64,000 bases of DNA from Akkermansiaceae bacterium (GTDB lineage: Bacteria; Verrucomicrobiota; Verrucomicrobiia; Verrucomicrobiales; Akkermansiaceae), in the NCBI GenBank assembly GCA_018402445.1, contig JAGYIT010000012.1:1-64000 (forward strand). The letters run 5' to 3'. The notes under the pieces were generated by a model. It was not told where the DNA came from. It made no database searches and saw only the letters and a program-made list of their open reading frames with translations. Below, in pieces: positions 26,210-35,919 of this stretch. Each line of letters opens with the position of its first letter. Positions within the stretch are counted from its first letter, which is position 1. The position numbers and the translations under genes were made by a program.

Positions 26210-27505
26210 ATGTCAGGCAAAAAAGGGACGAAGCGTTGGCTCACTCCGTGGGCGGAATCGGAGGACAGGGCGTCCGTTTACCATCTTACATCACGGGTGG
26301 TTGACCGGCGGTTCGTGTTCGGGGATGAGGAACGGGGGAGATTCCGCATGTTCATGCGGATGATGGAGAATTTCAGCGGATGCCGGGTGCTGTCCTACTG
26401 CGTTATGTCGAACCACTTCCATGTCCTGCTTGAGGTTCCACCGATGCCGAAGGGTGGTTTGAGCGATGCGGAGCTTCTCAAGCGCTTGGGTGTTCTCTAT
26501 GCCGAGAATTTCGTGAAAAGCGTGGCCGATGAGCTTGCCTCCGCACGGGAGGAAGGCGATGGCGAAGGGGGAAACCTGGAACTGGTTGCGGAGATCCATG
26601 GGCGTTTCACGCCCAGGATGCATGATTTGAGCGATTTCATGAAGACCCTCTTGCAGAGATTCACCCGTTGGTTCAACCGCACGCACAACCGCAAGGGAAC
26701 CCTTTGGGAGGATCGTTTCAAGAGCGTGATCGTGGAGAGCGGAACGGCGGCGCGGACGATCGCAGCCTACATCGATCTCAATCCGGTGCGGGCGGGGATG
26801 GTTTCCGATCCTGCGGATTACCGATGGAGCAGCTACGGCGAGGCGGTGGGGGGCGGTGCCAAAGGCAACGGGAAGAAGGCGCGGGAAGGTCTTGTGCGAG
26901 CCTGCATGAGCCACAAGGGAATCGGTTTCGAGGCGGAGAAATGGAAGGAGGTTTCAAGGATCTACCGCCGTGCCATGGGCATGGCACTGGGGCGGAAGAA
27001 TCCGCAGACACAAGACTTGGAGACACAAGACACAAGAAAAGAAGATAGGACGGCGGGAATGAATGATGCGGAGTATTTGGAGGCCGGGGCAGACAGGCGT
27101 CAGCCCCTCCCTGAGCTTTCGATGGCCGCGATGCTGATGAAGCGGGTGAGGTATTTCACGGACGGGGCAACCCCCTTTTCCCCGCCCTCCGGTCTGGCCA
27201 CCGGCTCCTTTAACGGCCTTCACCCCAAAAGCAAATTCCTAGCATTAGAAACCGATGAATCCCGCGCCAAATGGGCATTCCGAGAGGTCACCGGAAAATC
27301 CCCTAATTCAAAGCAACTCCCCATTCTTCTAGAACTCATCTCCGAACAACGCGAATCTTTCACTTCGAAATCCTCCGATGCCGCCGCTCTTCTAAAGGTC
27401 GGCGACTCGAAACCCGACCCCTCCCTCGATCCGGTCGAGTCCGCCACCTTCGCCTCCCTTGCCCAAGCCCTCCTCAACCTCGACGCCAACATCACCCTCC
27501 GCTGA
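26210..27505 (+). CDS. REP-associated tyrosine transposase fused to a foreign tail
   Basis: A 431-residue frame whose first ~315 residues are nearly identical to the transposase at 930: HUH motif SNHFHVLLEVP and tyrosine block AAYIDLNPVRAG. After YFTDGA the family C-terminus is lost and replaced by translation of the 81-bp repeat (27167-27247), then by about 85 residues that match the C-terminus of the DUF1553 protein encoded downstream (DESRAKWAFREVTGK, LLKVGDSKPDPSLDP). The catalytic domain appears complete; whether the chimeric protein works is unknown. The site after GRKN carries an ACACAAGA-type repeat (27006-27038). Confidence 0.85.
   Translation: MSGKKGTKRWLTPWAESEDRASVYHLTSRVVDRRFVFGDEERGRFRMFMRMMENFSGCRVLSYCVMSNHFHVLLEVPPMPKGGLSDAELLKRLGVLYAENFVKSVADELASAREEGDGEGGNLELVAEIHGRFTPRMHDLSDFMKTLLQRFTRWFNRTHNRKGTLWEDRFKSVIVESGTAARTIAAYIDLNPVRAGMVSDPADYRWSSYGEAVGGGAKGNGKKAREGLVRACMSHKGIGFEAEKWKEVSRIYRRAMGMALGRKNPQTQDLETQDTRKEDRTAGMNDAEYLEAGADRRQPLPELSMAAMLMKRVRYFTDGATPFSPPSGLATGSFNGLHPKSKFLALETDESRAKWAFREVTGKSPNSKQLPILLELISEQRESFTSKSSDAAALLKVGDSKPDPSLDPVESATFASLAQALLNLDANITLR
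27006..27038. repeat. ACACAAGA-type dispersed repeat (type C) in transposase
   Basis: AGACACAAGACTTGGAGACA followed by CAAGACACAAG, translated as QTQDLETQDTRK. A related short piece is intergenic at 2114-2130. Confidence 0.5.
27167..27247. repeat. 81-bp direct repeat, right copy
   Basis: Identical to 23259-23339. Here it joins the truncated transposase to the DUF1553 tail and is translated as part of the fusion. Confidence 0.9.
27248..27505 (+). pseudogene. C-terminal remnant of a DUF1553-family gene
   Basis: The last ~85 codons of a lost paralogue of the DUF1553 protein at 27731-30829. The two tails share most residues over their whole length, including identical blocks (TFASLAQALLNLD, NITLR at the end), but differ at many codons, so this is an old paralogue and not a recent copy. 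It survives only as the fused 3' end of the second REP transposase. Confidence 0.8.
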
Positions 27506-27535
27506 ACTCCCAACCTTCAGAATTCAACTGCCAAA

Positions 27536-27640
27536 AACTCTCCAGCCCACACAAAAAGCTCTCCAGCCCCAACGGGGCGACTCATGCCAGCCCAGGGCAG
27601 CGCCCCGGGAAAAAACATCACACGAATCCCGGGCAAGCAA
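27536..27640. repeat. GC-rich intergenic repeat, REP-like
   Basis: Contains two iterations of CTCTCCAGCCC, then CCAACGGGGCGACTCATG and a hairpin-forming CCAGGGCAGCGCCCCGGG. The style resembles dispersed 'AACGGGGCGA ... CCCAGGGC' intergenic elements of this phylum. No gene is visible from 27506 to 27730. Confidence 0.4.
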
Positions 27641-27730
27641 ACGCCTCCGCCACCGATCCACGCCGCCGCAGCCCCAGACCCCGGAAGTCCTTGTTAAGAT
27701 CAACCCGATCTCATCCGTAAGAATCCAACC

Positions 27731-30700
27731 TTGAAACCTTTTCTCTCATTTCTTCCGTTGCTTGCCGCCACGCAGTTCTCACACGCTGCTGAGAAAATTT
27801 CCTACGCCCGCGAGATCCTGCCCATCCTCTCGGAAAACTGCTTCCACTGCCACGGCCCCGACAAGGAAAACCAGAAGGCCGACCTCCGGCTCGACATCCG
27901 TGCCGATGCCATCGAAGCCTTCGCGTGGGATCCCGAAAAACCGGAAAAATCCGAAGCCCTGATCCGCATCTTCTCCGACGACGAGGACGAGGTCATGCCA
28001 CCGCCCGACTCCCACCGGAGCCTTACGGACAAGCAAAAAAAACTGATCAAAACCTGGATCGAACAAGGCGCCGAATACGAAACCCATTGGGCCTTCGTCG
28101 CTCCGCCAAAAGCGATCCCCGTCCCTGAAACGAAAAGCGAATGGGTGAAGAACCCGATCGACGCTTTCATTCTCGATAGGCTTGAAAAAGAAACGCTAGT
28201 TCCATCCCCACCTGCCACGCCGGAGCGCTGGCTGCGCCGCGTCACCTTCACCCTCACCGGCCTTCCTCCGACCCAAGCGGAGATCGACGCCTTTCTAACA
28301 GATACATCGCCTTCCGCGAAAGAGGCCGTCGTGGACCGCCTGCTGGGCTCGCCGCGTTTCGGCGAGCACATGGCCACCCCGTGGCTCGATGTCGCGCGAT
28401 ACGCGGATTCCTTCGGCTACCAGGCGGACGTTGATACCGAGGCATGGCCCTACCGCGACTGGGTGATCCGTGCCTTCAACGAAAACCTGCCGCTCGACGA
28501 TTTCATCATCCAGCAGCTCGCCGGCGATCTGCTGCCGGGTGCGACGCGCGACCAGAAACTCGCCACCGCCTTCAACCGCATCCACCGCAAGACCAACGAG
28601 GGAGGAGCTGTTCCCGAGGAAATGCGGCAGGACGGCATCTCAGACCGCGTCCACACCACCGGCACCACCTTCATGGCCCTCACCTTCGAGTGCGCCCGCT
28701 GCCACGACCACAAATACGATCCGATCTCCGCGAAGGACTACTATTCGATGGCCGCCTTTTTCAACAGCATCGACGAGTTCGGGATCATGGGTTGGAAGAC
28801 CGGGGTCACCGCCCAGCCGGCGCTCGCCCTGCCCACGCCGGAGCAGGAGAAAAACCTCGACGCGCTGGAACAGGCGATCACCGCCGCGGAAGCGGAACTC
28901 GAGGCCCGCATGGCGGGAGCCGAAGCGGATTTCCAGAAATGGCTTTCCTCCGAAAAAACCTTTCAGGAAGCCGACCTCGCCGGGCGTTTCTCCTTCGACG
29001 GCGATGCCAAGGCGGCTTCGGCAAACACCGTGGATCCAAAGCAGTCCGCCAAGATTGGTGGCAACACGCTTGCCCCCGGACAAGCCGGAAACGGTGTCCT
29101 CACCAATGGCGACGCGGCCTTGTCCATCCCGCACTTCGGCATCCGGCATGCCGACCAGCCCTTCTCCGTTTCCCTCTGGCTCAAGCCCGGCGAGGATTAC
29201 CCGGTCGCCGTGGTGTTCGCCAATTCCACCTCCGCCGATGTCCCGTATTCCGGCTATGAGCTGCTTCTCGAAAACGGCCGACTCGCGTGGACGCTCACCC
29301 GCGAGTATCCCGGAAACGCCGCGTCGATCGTCACAACCGGCAAGATCCCCACCGGCGAGTGGACCCACGTCGCCGTCACCAGCGATGGCTCGCGGCGTGC
29401 CTCGGGCTTGCGGATGTTCCTCAACGGCCAGCCCGCCGCGACCACCATCGCCTGCGATACCCTGACCCGCGATTTCACGGCCGCGAACTCGATCAGCTTC
29501 GCCGCCCGCTCCCGCTTCCCCGGCCTGCGCGGCGGGATGATCGATGGGGTCACCATCCACCTCCGCGCGATCACCCCGCTGGAGGTGCTCGCCATCCACA
29601 AGGATGCGCCGCTTGCGCAAACCCCCGCCGATCCCACGCTGCTACGCGATTACTACCTCTCCGCCATCGATCCCACCGCCCGCGAACTCACCGCGGAACT
29701 TTCCGCCGCCCGCGCCGCCTACCGGAACGAGCAGAACAAGGTCCGTGAGATCGTCACCATGCGCGAGAGCGCCGAGCCACGCCCGGCCCACATCCTTGCG
29801 CGCGGCGACTACACCATGCCCGGCGAAAAGGTGGAACGTGAAACGCCCGACTGGCTCCCGCCCTTTCCCGAAGGCCAGCCGCTCAACCGCCTCGGCTTCG
29901 CGAAATGGCTGACCTCCCCCGATCACCCACTCACCGCCCGCGTCACCATCAACCGCATCTGGCAGGAAACCTTCGGCCAGGGCATCGTCGCGACTTCCGA
30001 CAACTTCGGCCTCCAGGGCGAGCAGCCCTCGCATCCCGAGTTGTTGGATTGGCTCGCGCGCGACCTCATGAAGAATGGCTGGGACCAGAAACGCGCGATC
30101 AAACAGATGGTTCTCTCCGCCACCTTCGCCCAGGACTCCGCCGCTTCCCCTGAACTCCGCGAGCGCGATCCCGCCAACGCTCTCCTCGCCCGCGGCCCCG
30201 CACGTCGCCTTTCCGCCGAGCAGCTCCGCGATTCCGCCCTCTCCCTTTCCGGCCTCCTCGTGGAAAAGGTCGGCGGCCCGCCGGTGAAACCCTACCAGGC
30301 TCCCGGCTCGATGTGGAAGACCCTCAACAGCTTCCTGCCGGAATATGCCCCCGACAAAGGCGAAGGCCTCTACCGCCGCTCGCTCTACACCTTCTGGCGG
30401 CGCACCACCACCCCGCCGAACATGATGACCTTCGACACCGGCACCCGCGATGTCTGCGCCACCCGCCGCCAGGCAACGAACACCCCCCTCCAGCCGCTCG
30501 TCATGCTCAACGACCCGCAGTTCGTCGAGGCCGCCCGCAAGCTCGGCGAGCGCATCATGAAAGAGGGCGGTGCCACCGACGAATCCCGCGCGAAGTGGGG
30601 CTACCGCGAGGTCACCGGGAAAGCGCCCACCCCGGAGCAGCTCGCCATCCTGTTAGAGATCGTCGCCGGTCAGCGCGAGTTTTTCAAAACAAAGGCCTCC

Positions 30701-30829
30701 GATGCTGCCGCCCTGCTCAAGGTCGGCGACTCGAAACCCGACCCCGCCCTCGATCCAACCGAATCCGCAACCTTCGCCAGCCTCGCCCAAGCCCTCCTCA
30801 ACCTGGATAGGAACATCACACTCCGCTAA
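27731..30829 (+). CDS. PSCyt1-DUF1549-LamG-DUF1553 secreted protein
   Basis: A 1032-residue exported protein of the large planctomycete/verrucomicrobial family combining a cytochrome-c-like domain with DUF1549 and DUF1553. It starts at TTG 27731 with a signal peptide ending near SHAAE. CFHCHG at residues ~38-43 is the haem-binding CxxCH. DUF1549 spans roughly residues 140-360. A LamG/concanavalin-like domain occupies about 415-625, ending near GGMIDGVTIHL. DUF1553 follows from about residue 690 (for example RVTINRIWQETFGQG and RRLSAEQLRDSALSLSG). Family members usually accompany DUF1501 or sulfatase genes and are thought to act on sulfated or complex glycans outside the cytoplasm, but the reaction is unknown. 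No DUF1501 gene follows; a decayed gene does. Confidence 0.9.
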   Translation: MKPFLSFLPLLAATQFSHAAEKISYAREILPILSENCFHCHGPDKENQKADLRLDIRADAIEAFAWDPEKPEKSEALIRIFSDDEDEVMPPPDSHRSLTDKQKKLIKTWIEQGAEYETHWAFVAPPKAIPVPETKSEWVKNPIDAFILDRLEKETLVPSPPATPERWLRRVTFTLTGLPPTQAEIDAFLTDTSPSAKEAVVDRLLGSPRFGEHMATPWLDVARYADSFGYQADVDTEAWPYRDWVIRAFNENLPLDDFIIQQLAGDLLPGATRDQKLATAFNRIHRKTNEGGAVPEEMRQDGISDRVHTTGTTFMALTFECARCHDHKYDPISAKDYYSMAAFFNSIDEFGIMGWKTGVTAQPALALPTPEQEKNLDALEQAITAAEAELEARMAGAEADFQKWLSSEKTFQEADLAGRFSFDGDAKAASANTVDPKQSAKIGGNTLAPGQAGNGVLTNGDAALSIPHFGIRHADQPFSVSLWLKPGEDYPVAVVFANSTSADVPYSGYELLLENGRLAWTLTREYPGNAASIVTTGKIPTGEWTHVAVTSDGSRRASGLRMFLNGQPAATTIACDTLTRDFTAANSISFAARSRFPGLRGGMIDGVTIHLRAITPLEVLAIHKDAPLAQTPADPTLLRDYYLSAIDPTARELTAELSAARAAYRNEQNKVREIVTMRESAEPRPAHILARGDYTMPGEKVERETPDWLPPFPEGQPLNRLGFAKWLTSPDHPLTARVTINRIWQETFGQGIVATSDNFGLQGEQPSHPELLDWLARDLMKNGWDQKRAIKQMVLSATFAQDSAASPELRERDPANALLARGPARRLSAEQLRDSALSLSGLLVEKVGGPPVKPYQAPGSMWKTLNSFLPEYAPDKGEGLYRRSLYTFWRRTTTPPNMMTFDTGTRDVCATRRQATNTPLQPLVMLNDPQFVEAARKLGERIMKEGGATDESRAKWGYREVTGKAPTPEQLAILLEIVAGQREFFKTKASDAAALLKVGDSKPDPALDPTESATFASLAQALLNLDRNITLR

Positions 30830-30836
30830 TCCGATC

Positions 30837-31484
30837 ATGTACCCTTTCTCCAAACACTTCGCCATCACATGCTGCATCCTCCTTTCATGTCCGGCGTCCA
30901 CGCTCATGGCGGACGATGCGGCCAACCCCGCCCAAGCCGCCTACCCCAGGCCGTTTTCCCGCCCGCCTTCGATGGGCGTCGACTACGACACCTGGCGCGG
31001 CGCGAAAGGCCCTGACATCGGCATAGCCACCGTGAAGACCTATGGCACCGTCCACCGCAAGGAGGCCGCCCATGGCCGAACGGTTATGAAATCTGGCGCG
31101 AGGCGATGGATTACCGCGTCTCCGGATACCGCTACACCCCAGCCCTCACCGTCGCGCAGATCAACGAAGCGCGCGGCTGGCTCTTCGACCGCAACCAACC
31201 CGTGAAAGGAAAGGAATCCATCGGCGGCCTGCTGGCGCTCGACGGGCGCATGGGCGAACCGGGGCAGGATCTACCTGCTTTACAGCTCGATGACCGAGCC
31301 CACCTGGCAGCGCGGGAACTACCTCGGGCGCATCGAGGTTTCCCGGCACGTCCCGCGGCGCACCCTCAAGCTCACGCTTTTCCACAGCAATCACCCGCTG
31401 ACAGCTCCATGTAATCCGAAGTGCGCACGCACTTTTTTGCAATCGCCCATTCCCTGGGCCATCATGAATGCGCCCTGGCTGTGA
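30837..31484 (+). pseudogene. Decayed secreted-protein gene
   Basis: ATG 30837 opens a signal-peptide-like sequence (MYPFSKHFAITCCILLSCPA) and 60 further residues. The probable sequence then moves to another frame near 31070-31080 (WPNGYEIWREAMDYRVSGYR) and again near 31260 (GRIYLLYSSMTEPTWQRGNY). At least two frameshifts in 400 bp point to a dead gene. The family is not recognised. It lies 7 bp downstream of the DUF1553 gene and was probably its operon partner. Confidence 0.6.
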
Positions 31485-31523
31485 GTGGCGCACGATGCCA
31501 CGGCGGGACGTAGCCCGGAAACA

Positions 31524-31540
31524 ATTACCTAAAAAGTAAT
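31524..31540. promoter_or_regulatory. ATTAC-N7-GTAAT operator, copy 1
   Basis: ATTACCTAAAAAGTAAT, 67 bp before the Verru_Chthon A start. It differs by one base from the copy next to the GntR/LacI-type regulator (38482-38498) and shares the flanking CA on the left and AGC on the right. Presumed binding site of that regulator. Confidence 0.7.
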
Positions 31541-31607
31541 AGCTGGTGGATGCTAAATCACTTCCAATCACCAGTTCCCATCGTAAGGATGTGGTTACAA
31601 AGTAGCC

Positions 31608-34600
31608 ATGAATGATGATTTTCCCAACCGGCCTGTTTATATTTTCCCGGGAAAGATTCACTCCCGCGAGGAATCACCGTTCGCCAAGAGCAAAAAGGAG
31701 TTTGGAGCAATACAACGCCGGACGAACCTGAATAACCCGGGCTTCGCCCTGGTTGCGGCGCTCATGATGCTCATCCTCCTGGCGGTGTTGGCCGTCGGAT
31801 TGCTCGGTCTCTCTTCCGTGACGCTGCGCTCCTCGGCGCAAGGCGCGGTGCAAGCCGAGGCGCGGGCGAATGCCCGGATGGGACTGATGATCGCCATCGG
31901 CGAACTGCAGAAAACCATGGGGCCGGACAGACGTATGAGCGCATATGCCGCGACGCTCGCAGGCGATGAGCGGGTCGGTCACGGTATTTCACCCGCCACG
32001 CCCCAGGCCTGGTGGGTCGGCGTATCCCATAGCGACCCCTCCCAAAACGTCGATCACACGAACGGGAATCCGGTGGTGTGGCTTGTATCCGGTTTGGACA
32101 CAAGCAAATCCCCGGCCGAACAACTCTCCGGCTCCTTCGCCTACCCCGTGATCCTACATGGCGAGAACAGCATCAACACCGCAGCGCTGAGCGGCGGCGA
32201 GCCGATCCGGGCGGGGAAAATCAAATTGGCCGCCGGGGCGAACGGAAAACCCGGAAGTTATGCGTGGTTTGTAGAGGACGAGGGCATGAAAGCCCAATTG
32301 GCGGCCTCGCCGCCCGGGGTGCGCAACGATCTTTCCGAGCCTCCCGGGGGCGGGGTTCTTCCGGCGTCCTATGACATAGGGATCCTGCGCGGGTTGGATG
32401 TGATATCAGGCACCTCCCCTGAAACGGCTGGTCGCCTCCTGTCGATCAACGATCTCCCGCTTATCGGCGCGCCCAAGGACATCGCCCGGGACAAGCGCTT
32501 CAGCTACACCACCCGCTCCCACGGCGTTTTGAGCGATGTCAAGAATGGCGGGCTAAAAAAAGACCTCACGATCGCCTTTGAAAAAGACGAGGTCTTCGCC
32601 GCCGTGTTCGGTGATGGTGTGCCTGTTGGTGGGAAGTTCCCTTCCAATTACATCATCATGGATGAGGAAAAGTTCGCCCTCTGCTCCGACCTCCAGACCA
32701 ATGGCTACATCCACTGGGAAATGTTGAAGGATTTCTACAACCTGAAAAAGCACATCAGCACCACAGGGGGGGTTGAGTCACTCCAGCCCGTCGTATTCTC
32801 CGGCTACGGCATGGGATACACGGGAGCCATTGACGGACGAGACCAACCGCTTTACAAGAATGGCAGACTTGGCCCACATCAGATCGGCAACAATGAGGAC
32901 ACCGTAGCGAATCAAAGACGGCTTCCCTACGGCGACTATGGAAAGAACGGAGCTGCAGCGCTGGAACCAGTCGACTTTTACAAGCACAGTCCGGTGGTGC
33001 CCGTCCTTCAGCGCTTGCAGCAGAATGCCTGGCTGGAGAGGCTCGTAACCGACGGCGTGCCGCATGTCCGCACCAACGTGCAGATCTGGCTCGCCCAATA
33101 CAACCCCTACAACATCTGCCTGGACAATCGGGGGCCCTTCTCCCGCGGCTACTCGCAGGTGGATTTCGATCACAAGGGACTGCGGGTGGAACGAAGCCCC
33201 GGAGGAGTGCAGGAGTGGATGACCCGCTTCTACAAGGGGTTTCTCGGCCGGACCCAGGTGACATCGGGCACTCCCGTGCTACTGGCCCCCGGGCGATCCC
33301 ACGTCATGGCGATCCAGAGGGACACCGACAACGCCATCGAGAACAAAAGCGGCTATTATGTCAGCGGAACGTTCGGCGAAAACGTCAAGGATCTGAGCAT
33401 GGAAAGTTCATACATGGACCGTCGCTTGTATGAAGAAGAATGCCAGCCAAACACCCTGACCTACACCTTTAATCTCGGCGGAAACCGGGCAATCGTCCAC
33501 GGAGGTAACAGTAATCGTAATTTCAACCCAAGCAACGTGGGGAACAAGCATGGGTGGAGTGTCTCCCAAATCCTGTGGGCACCCTACTCGTGGGATGCCT
33601 TCACGACAAAAAAGATCCGCTATGAGAATGTCGGCCTCAATCAACTCAACGAGAACTTCATGGGCTCGTTCGCTTTCAGCCTCCGCACCACCCGGGAACC
33701 CGTGTCCGGCGCGGGTCCCGCGATCCGTCCACTGGTGGACTCGAATCTCCGGGCGCTGCTGGCCAACGGGCGCTGGGACTCCCCGCTTGGCCTCAATCTT
33801 CTGGCGGGTTACTCGCAGGATGGGGAAGGCGAGGTGGACGCGCAAATCATGCAGATGAATGTGCAGGACGATCCGAAGGGATACGCCTACTGGGGAGGCG
33901 GACGAGATCCCGTGGACGGCTACGACCGGGTCATCCTTTTTGACATTCCCAGAAAAGACCTGATTTCAATCGGGCAATTGCAGCACGCGAATCTCGGGCG
34001 CTTCAGCTACGAACCCAGCTATGTGATCGGCAATTCCTACGCCAACCTGCGCATCCCCACCGATCAATGGCGGGCTTCGGTTTCCGACACCTATACCAAC
34101 ACCGCGAACTGGAATATTCAGGGAAACTTCAACCTCTACGACGCCTCCTACCTGGCGAATGAGGTGCTGTGGGACGGCTACACCTTCACCACCATCCCGC
34201 AGGTGGCGGACAACCGCGACCCGTCCTCGGAAGAGGCGCCCAGCGCAGCCTTGTTCTCGCGGCTACTCAGCGGGGAGGCTTCCCTGCCCAACCCGCGCTA
34301 TCTTCCCTACGAGCCGGTTGGATCGAAATTCGACCTCGCGTCCTTGCAGCAAACGACGCCTGCGGGCGAGGAAACCGGCGGGTTCCACCACAACGCCGGC
34401 CACGTCATGGTCGATGGCTCCTTCAACGTGAACTCCGTCTCCGTCGATGCCTGGGAGGCCTTCCTCTCGGGCACCCATCAGCTTCCCTATCAGAAAATTG
34501 ACGGGAACGGCGTGGTCACCGGCTTTGCGGGCGATGTGGAAGGTGTCCGTTTCCCACGAGTGCAGGCATCGTTTGGCGGACCCACCGAAAAGAGCAGTCT

Positions 34601-35156
34601 CGATGAGGGTTACTGGACTGGCTTCCGCAGCCTTGAACAAACCGAAGTGCGCGAATTGGCCGAGGCCATCGTGGAAGAGGTGAAGAAGCGCGGTCCGTTT
34701 CTGTCGATGGCTGAATTCGTCAACCGCAAACTTGAAGCCGGTGAACTGGGGCAAAGGGGCACCCTTCAGGCGGCGCTCGACGCAACGGTAAACAAGGATC
34801 TCGATTCGCACTTCGAAAGCGATGCCGGACACCCGGGCATTCCCGGCCATTCAACGCAGGGTGCCGGCTTTCCGGGACAACTGCTACAAGGAGATGTTCT
34901 GCAAGCCCTTGCGCCATTTATGACCGTCCGCTCGGACACCTTCACCATCCGCACTTATGGCGAAACACGCTCACCGGATGGGCAAGAGGTGCTGGCACGC
35001 GCATGGTGTGAAGCTACCGTTCAACGCTTTCCCGATCCGGTTCCCCATTCACAATCCAGTCAGGATGCCCTTTCGGAACTCGCAGAACCCAGCAGCCAAT
35101 TCGGGCGGCGCTTCAAAATCACATCCTTCCGCTGGCTCCACCCGGAGGAAATTTGA
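31608..35156 (+). CDS. Verru_Chthon cassette protein A-like, pilin-type N-terminus
   Basis: An 1182-residue protein with a type IV pilin-like N-terminus: basic leader, then GFALVAALMMLILLAVLAVG at residues ~45-64, preceded by the Gly expected at a prepilin cleavage site. The remainder is a very large, mostly beta extracellular region (for example GSFAYPVILHGENSINTAAL and HHNAGHVMVDGSFNVNSVSV). Size and architecture match Verru_Chthon cassette protein A, known from Verrucomicrobia and probably part of a surface or secretion assembly. The other cassette members (B, C, D pseudopilin-like) are not present nearby. A presumed regulator site lies 67 bp upstream. The small secreted-protein gene follows directly. 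Confidence 0.8.
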   Translation: MNDDFPNRPVYIFPGKIHSREESPFAKSKKEFGAIQRRTNLNNPGFALVAALMMLILLAVLAVGLLGLSSVTLRSSAQGAVQAEARANARMGLMIAIGELQKTMGPDRRMSAYAATLAGDERVGHGISPATPQAWWVGVSHSDPSQNVDHTNGNPVVWLVSGLDTSKSPAEQLSGSFAYPVILHGENSINTAALSGGEPIRAGKIKLAAGANGKPGSYAWFVEDEGMKAQLAASPPGVRNDLSEPPGGGVLPASYDIGILRGLDVISGTSPETAGRLLSINDLPLIGAPKDIARDKRFSYTTRSHGVLSDVKNGGLKKDLTIAFEKDEVFAAVFGDGVPVGGKFPSNYIIMDEEKFALCSDLQTNGYIHWEMLKDFYNLKKHISTTGGVESLQPVVFSGYGMGYTGAIDGRDQPLYKNGRLGPHQIGNNEDTVANQRRLPYGDYGKNGAAALEPVDFYKHSPVVPVLQRLQQNAWLERLVTDGVPHVRTNVQIWLAQYNPYNICLDNRGPFSRGYSQVDFDHKGLRVERSPGGVQEWMTRFYKGFLGRTQVTSGTPVLLAPGRSHVMAIQRDTDNAIENKSGYYVSGTFGENVKDLSMESSYMDRRLYEEECQPNTLTYTFNLGGNRAIVHGGNSNRNFNPSNVGNKHGWSVSQILWAPYSWDAFTTKKIRYENVGLNQLNENFMGSFAFSLRTTREPVSGAGPAIRPLVDSNLRALLANGRWDSPLGLNLLAGYSQDGEGEVDAQIMQMNVQDDPKGYAYWGGGRDPVDGYDRVILFDIPRKDLISIGQLQHANLGRFSYEPSYVIGNSYANLRIPTDQWRASVSDTYTNTANWNIQGNFNLYDASYLANEVLWDGYTFTTIPQVADNRDPSSEEAPSAALFSRLLSGEASLPNPRYLPYEPVGSKFDLASLQQTTPAGEETGGFHHNAGHVMVDGSFNVNSVSVDAWEAFLSGTHQLPYQKIDGNGVVTGFAGDVEGVRFPRVQASFGGPTEKSSLDEGYWTGFRSLEQTEVRELAEAIVEEVKKRGPFLSMAEFVNRKLEAGELGQRGTLQAALDATVNKDLDSHFESDAGHPGIPGHSTQGAGFPGQLLQGDVLQALAPFMTVRSDTFTIRTYGETRSPDGQEVLARAWCEATVQRFPDPVPHSQSSQDALSELAEPSSQFGRRFKITSFRWLHPEEI

Positions 35157-35167
35157 AACAAGGCATC

Positions 35168-35869
35168 ATGAATCGGAACATCTGGATTTTCATCACCGTG
35201 ACTCTCTTCGGGTTCGTTGCCACGGTTCTTCCCGTTGCGGCCCAGCAAAAGATCAGCGTACGAACGATGGCGTTGTCGGAGATTGAATCAGATCCATTGT
35301 TTTTTACCACAACTGGGGATGAGAAATGGGTTCCGGTCGATTGGTCGCGAAGGCAGCCTTCGATGCCTGCCGTGACATTCGCCCAAGAAGGCGTTCTTCC
35401 ACTGTTCCGCATGGAGATGGATCCGGATGGCAAATCCGCTTACAAAGTGGCGCATCCGGTGAAAATCCCCGCCGGTGCCAAGGAGATCCTGCTGTTCGCA
35501 TGGATGGTGGAAGGCAAGCTACAGTTGCAACCTGTTGACGATGATTTTCTCGGAAAACAACACAACCGTTGGTTACTCATCAATTTCTCCAGTAAGGAGA
35601 TCGCCTTCAGGGTCGGGGACGAATCGAAGCCGATTCTCCTGAAGAGCAAGGCTTCCAAGCTGTACACCATCAATGTCGATGAAAACAAGCCCGCGACGAT
35701 CCTGGGCCAGGCCAGGATCCGGGGCACCGAGCCGAAACTGTTCTACTCCTCCTATTTTCCCGTAAAAGCGGGGCGCAGGACGATCGTGATCTTCACCGAT
35801 GACGGTGACAAGATTCGCACGAAGCTGGTTGCCGACCTTTTCCCAAGGGATGAAAACCCGCGGCAATAG
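35168..35869 (+). CDS. Small exported beta-rich protein, unknown
   Basis: A 233-residue exported protein with signal peptide NIWIFITVTLFGFVATVLPV cleaved near AAQQ. The rest is beta-rich with no recognised domain (RWLLINFSSKEIAFRVGDES, TIVIFTDDGDKIRTKLVADL). ATG 35168 is chosen; the frame is open back to TTG 35153, which overlaps the Verru_Chthon A stop. Its 11-bp spacing suggests it is cotranscribed and functions with protein A. Confidence 0.75.
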   Translation: MNRNIWIFITVTLFGFVATVLPVAAQQKISVRTMALSEIESDPLFFTTTGDEKWVPVDWSRRQPSMPAVTFAQEGVLPLFRMEMDPDGKSAYKVAHPVKIPAGAKEILLFAWMVEGKLQLQPVDDDFLGKQHNRWLLINFSSKEIAFRVGDESKPILLKSKASKLYTINVDENKPATILGQARIRGTEPKLFYSSYFPVKAGRRTIVIFTDDGDKIRTKLVADLFPRDENPRQ

Positions 35870-35919
35870 CGGCCTGCGTCTGAAAAAAACCTGATATCGG
35901 AAATGGCAACAGGGACGTT

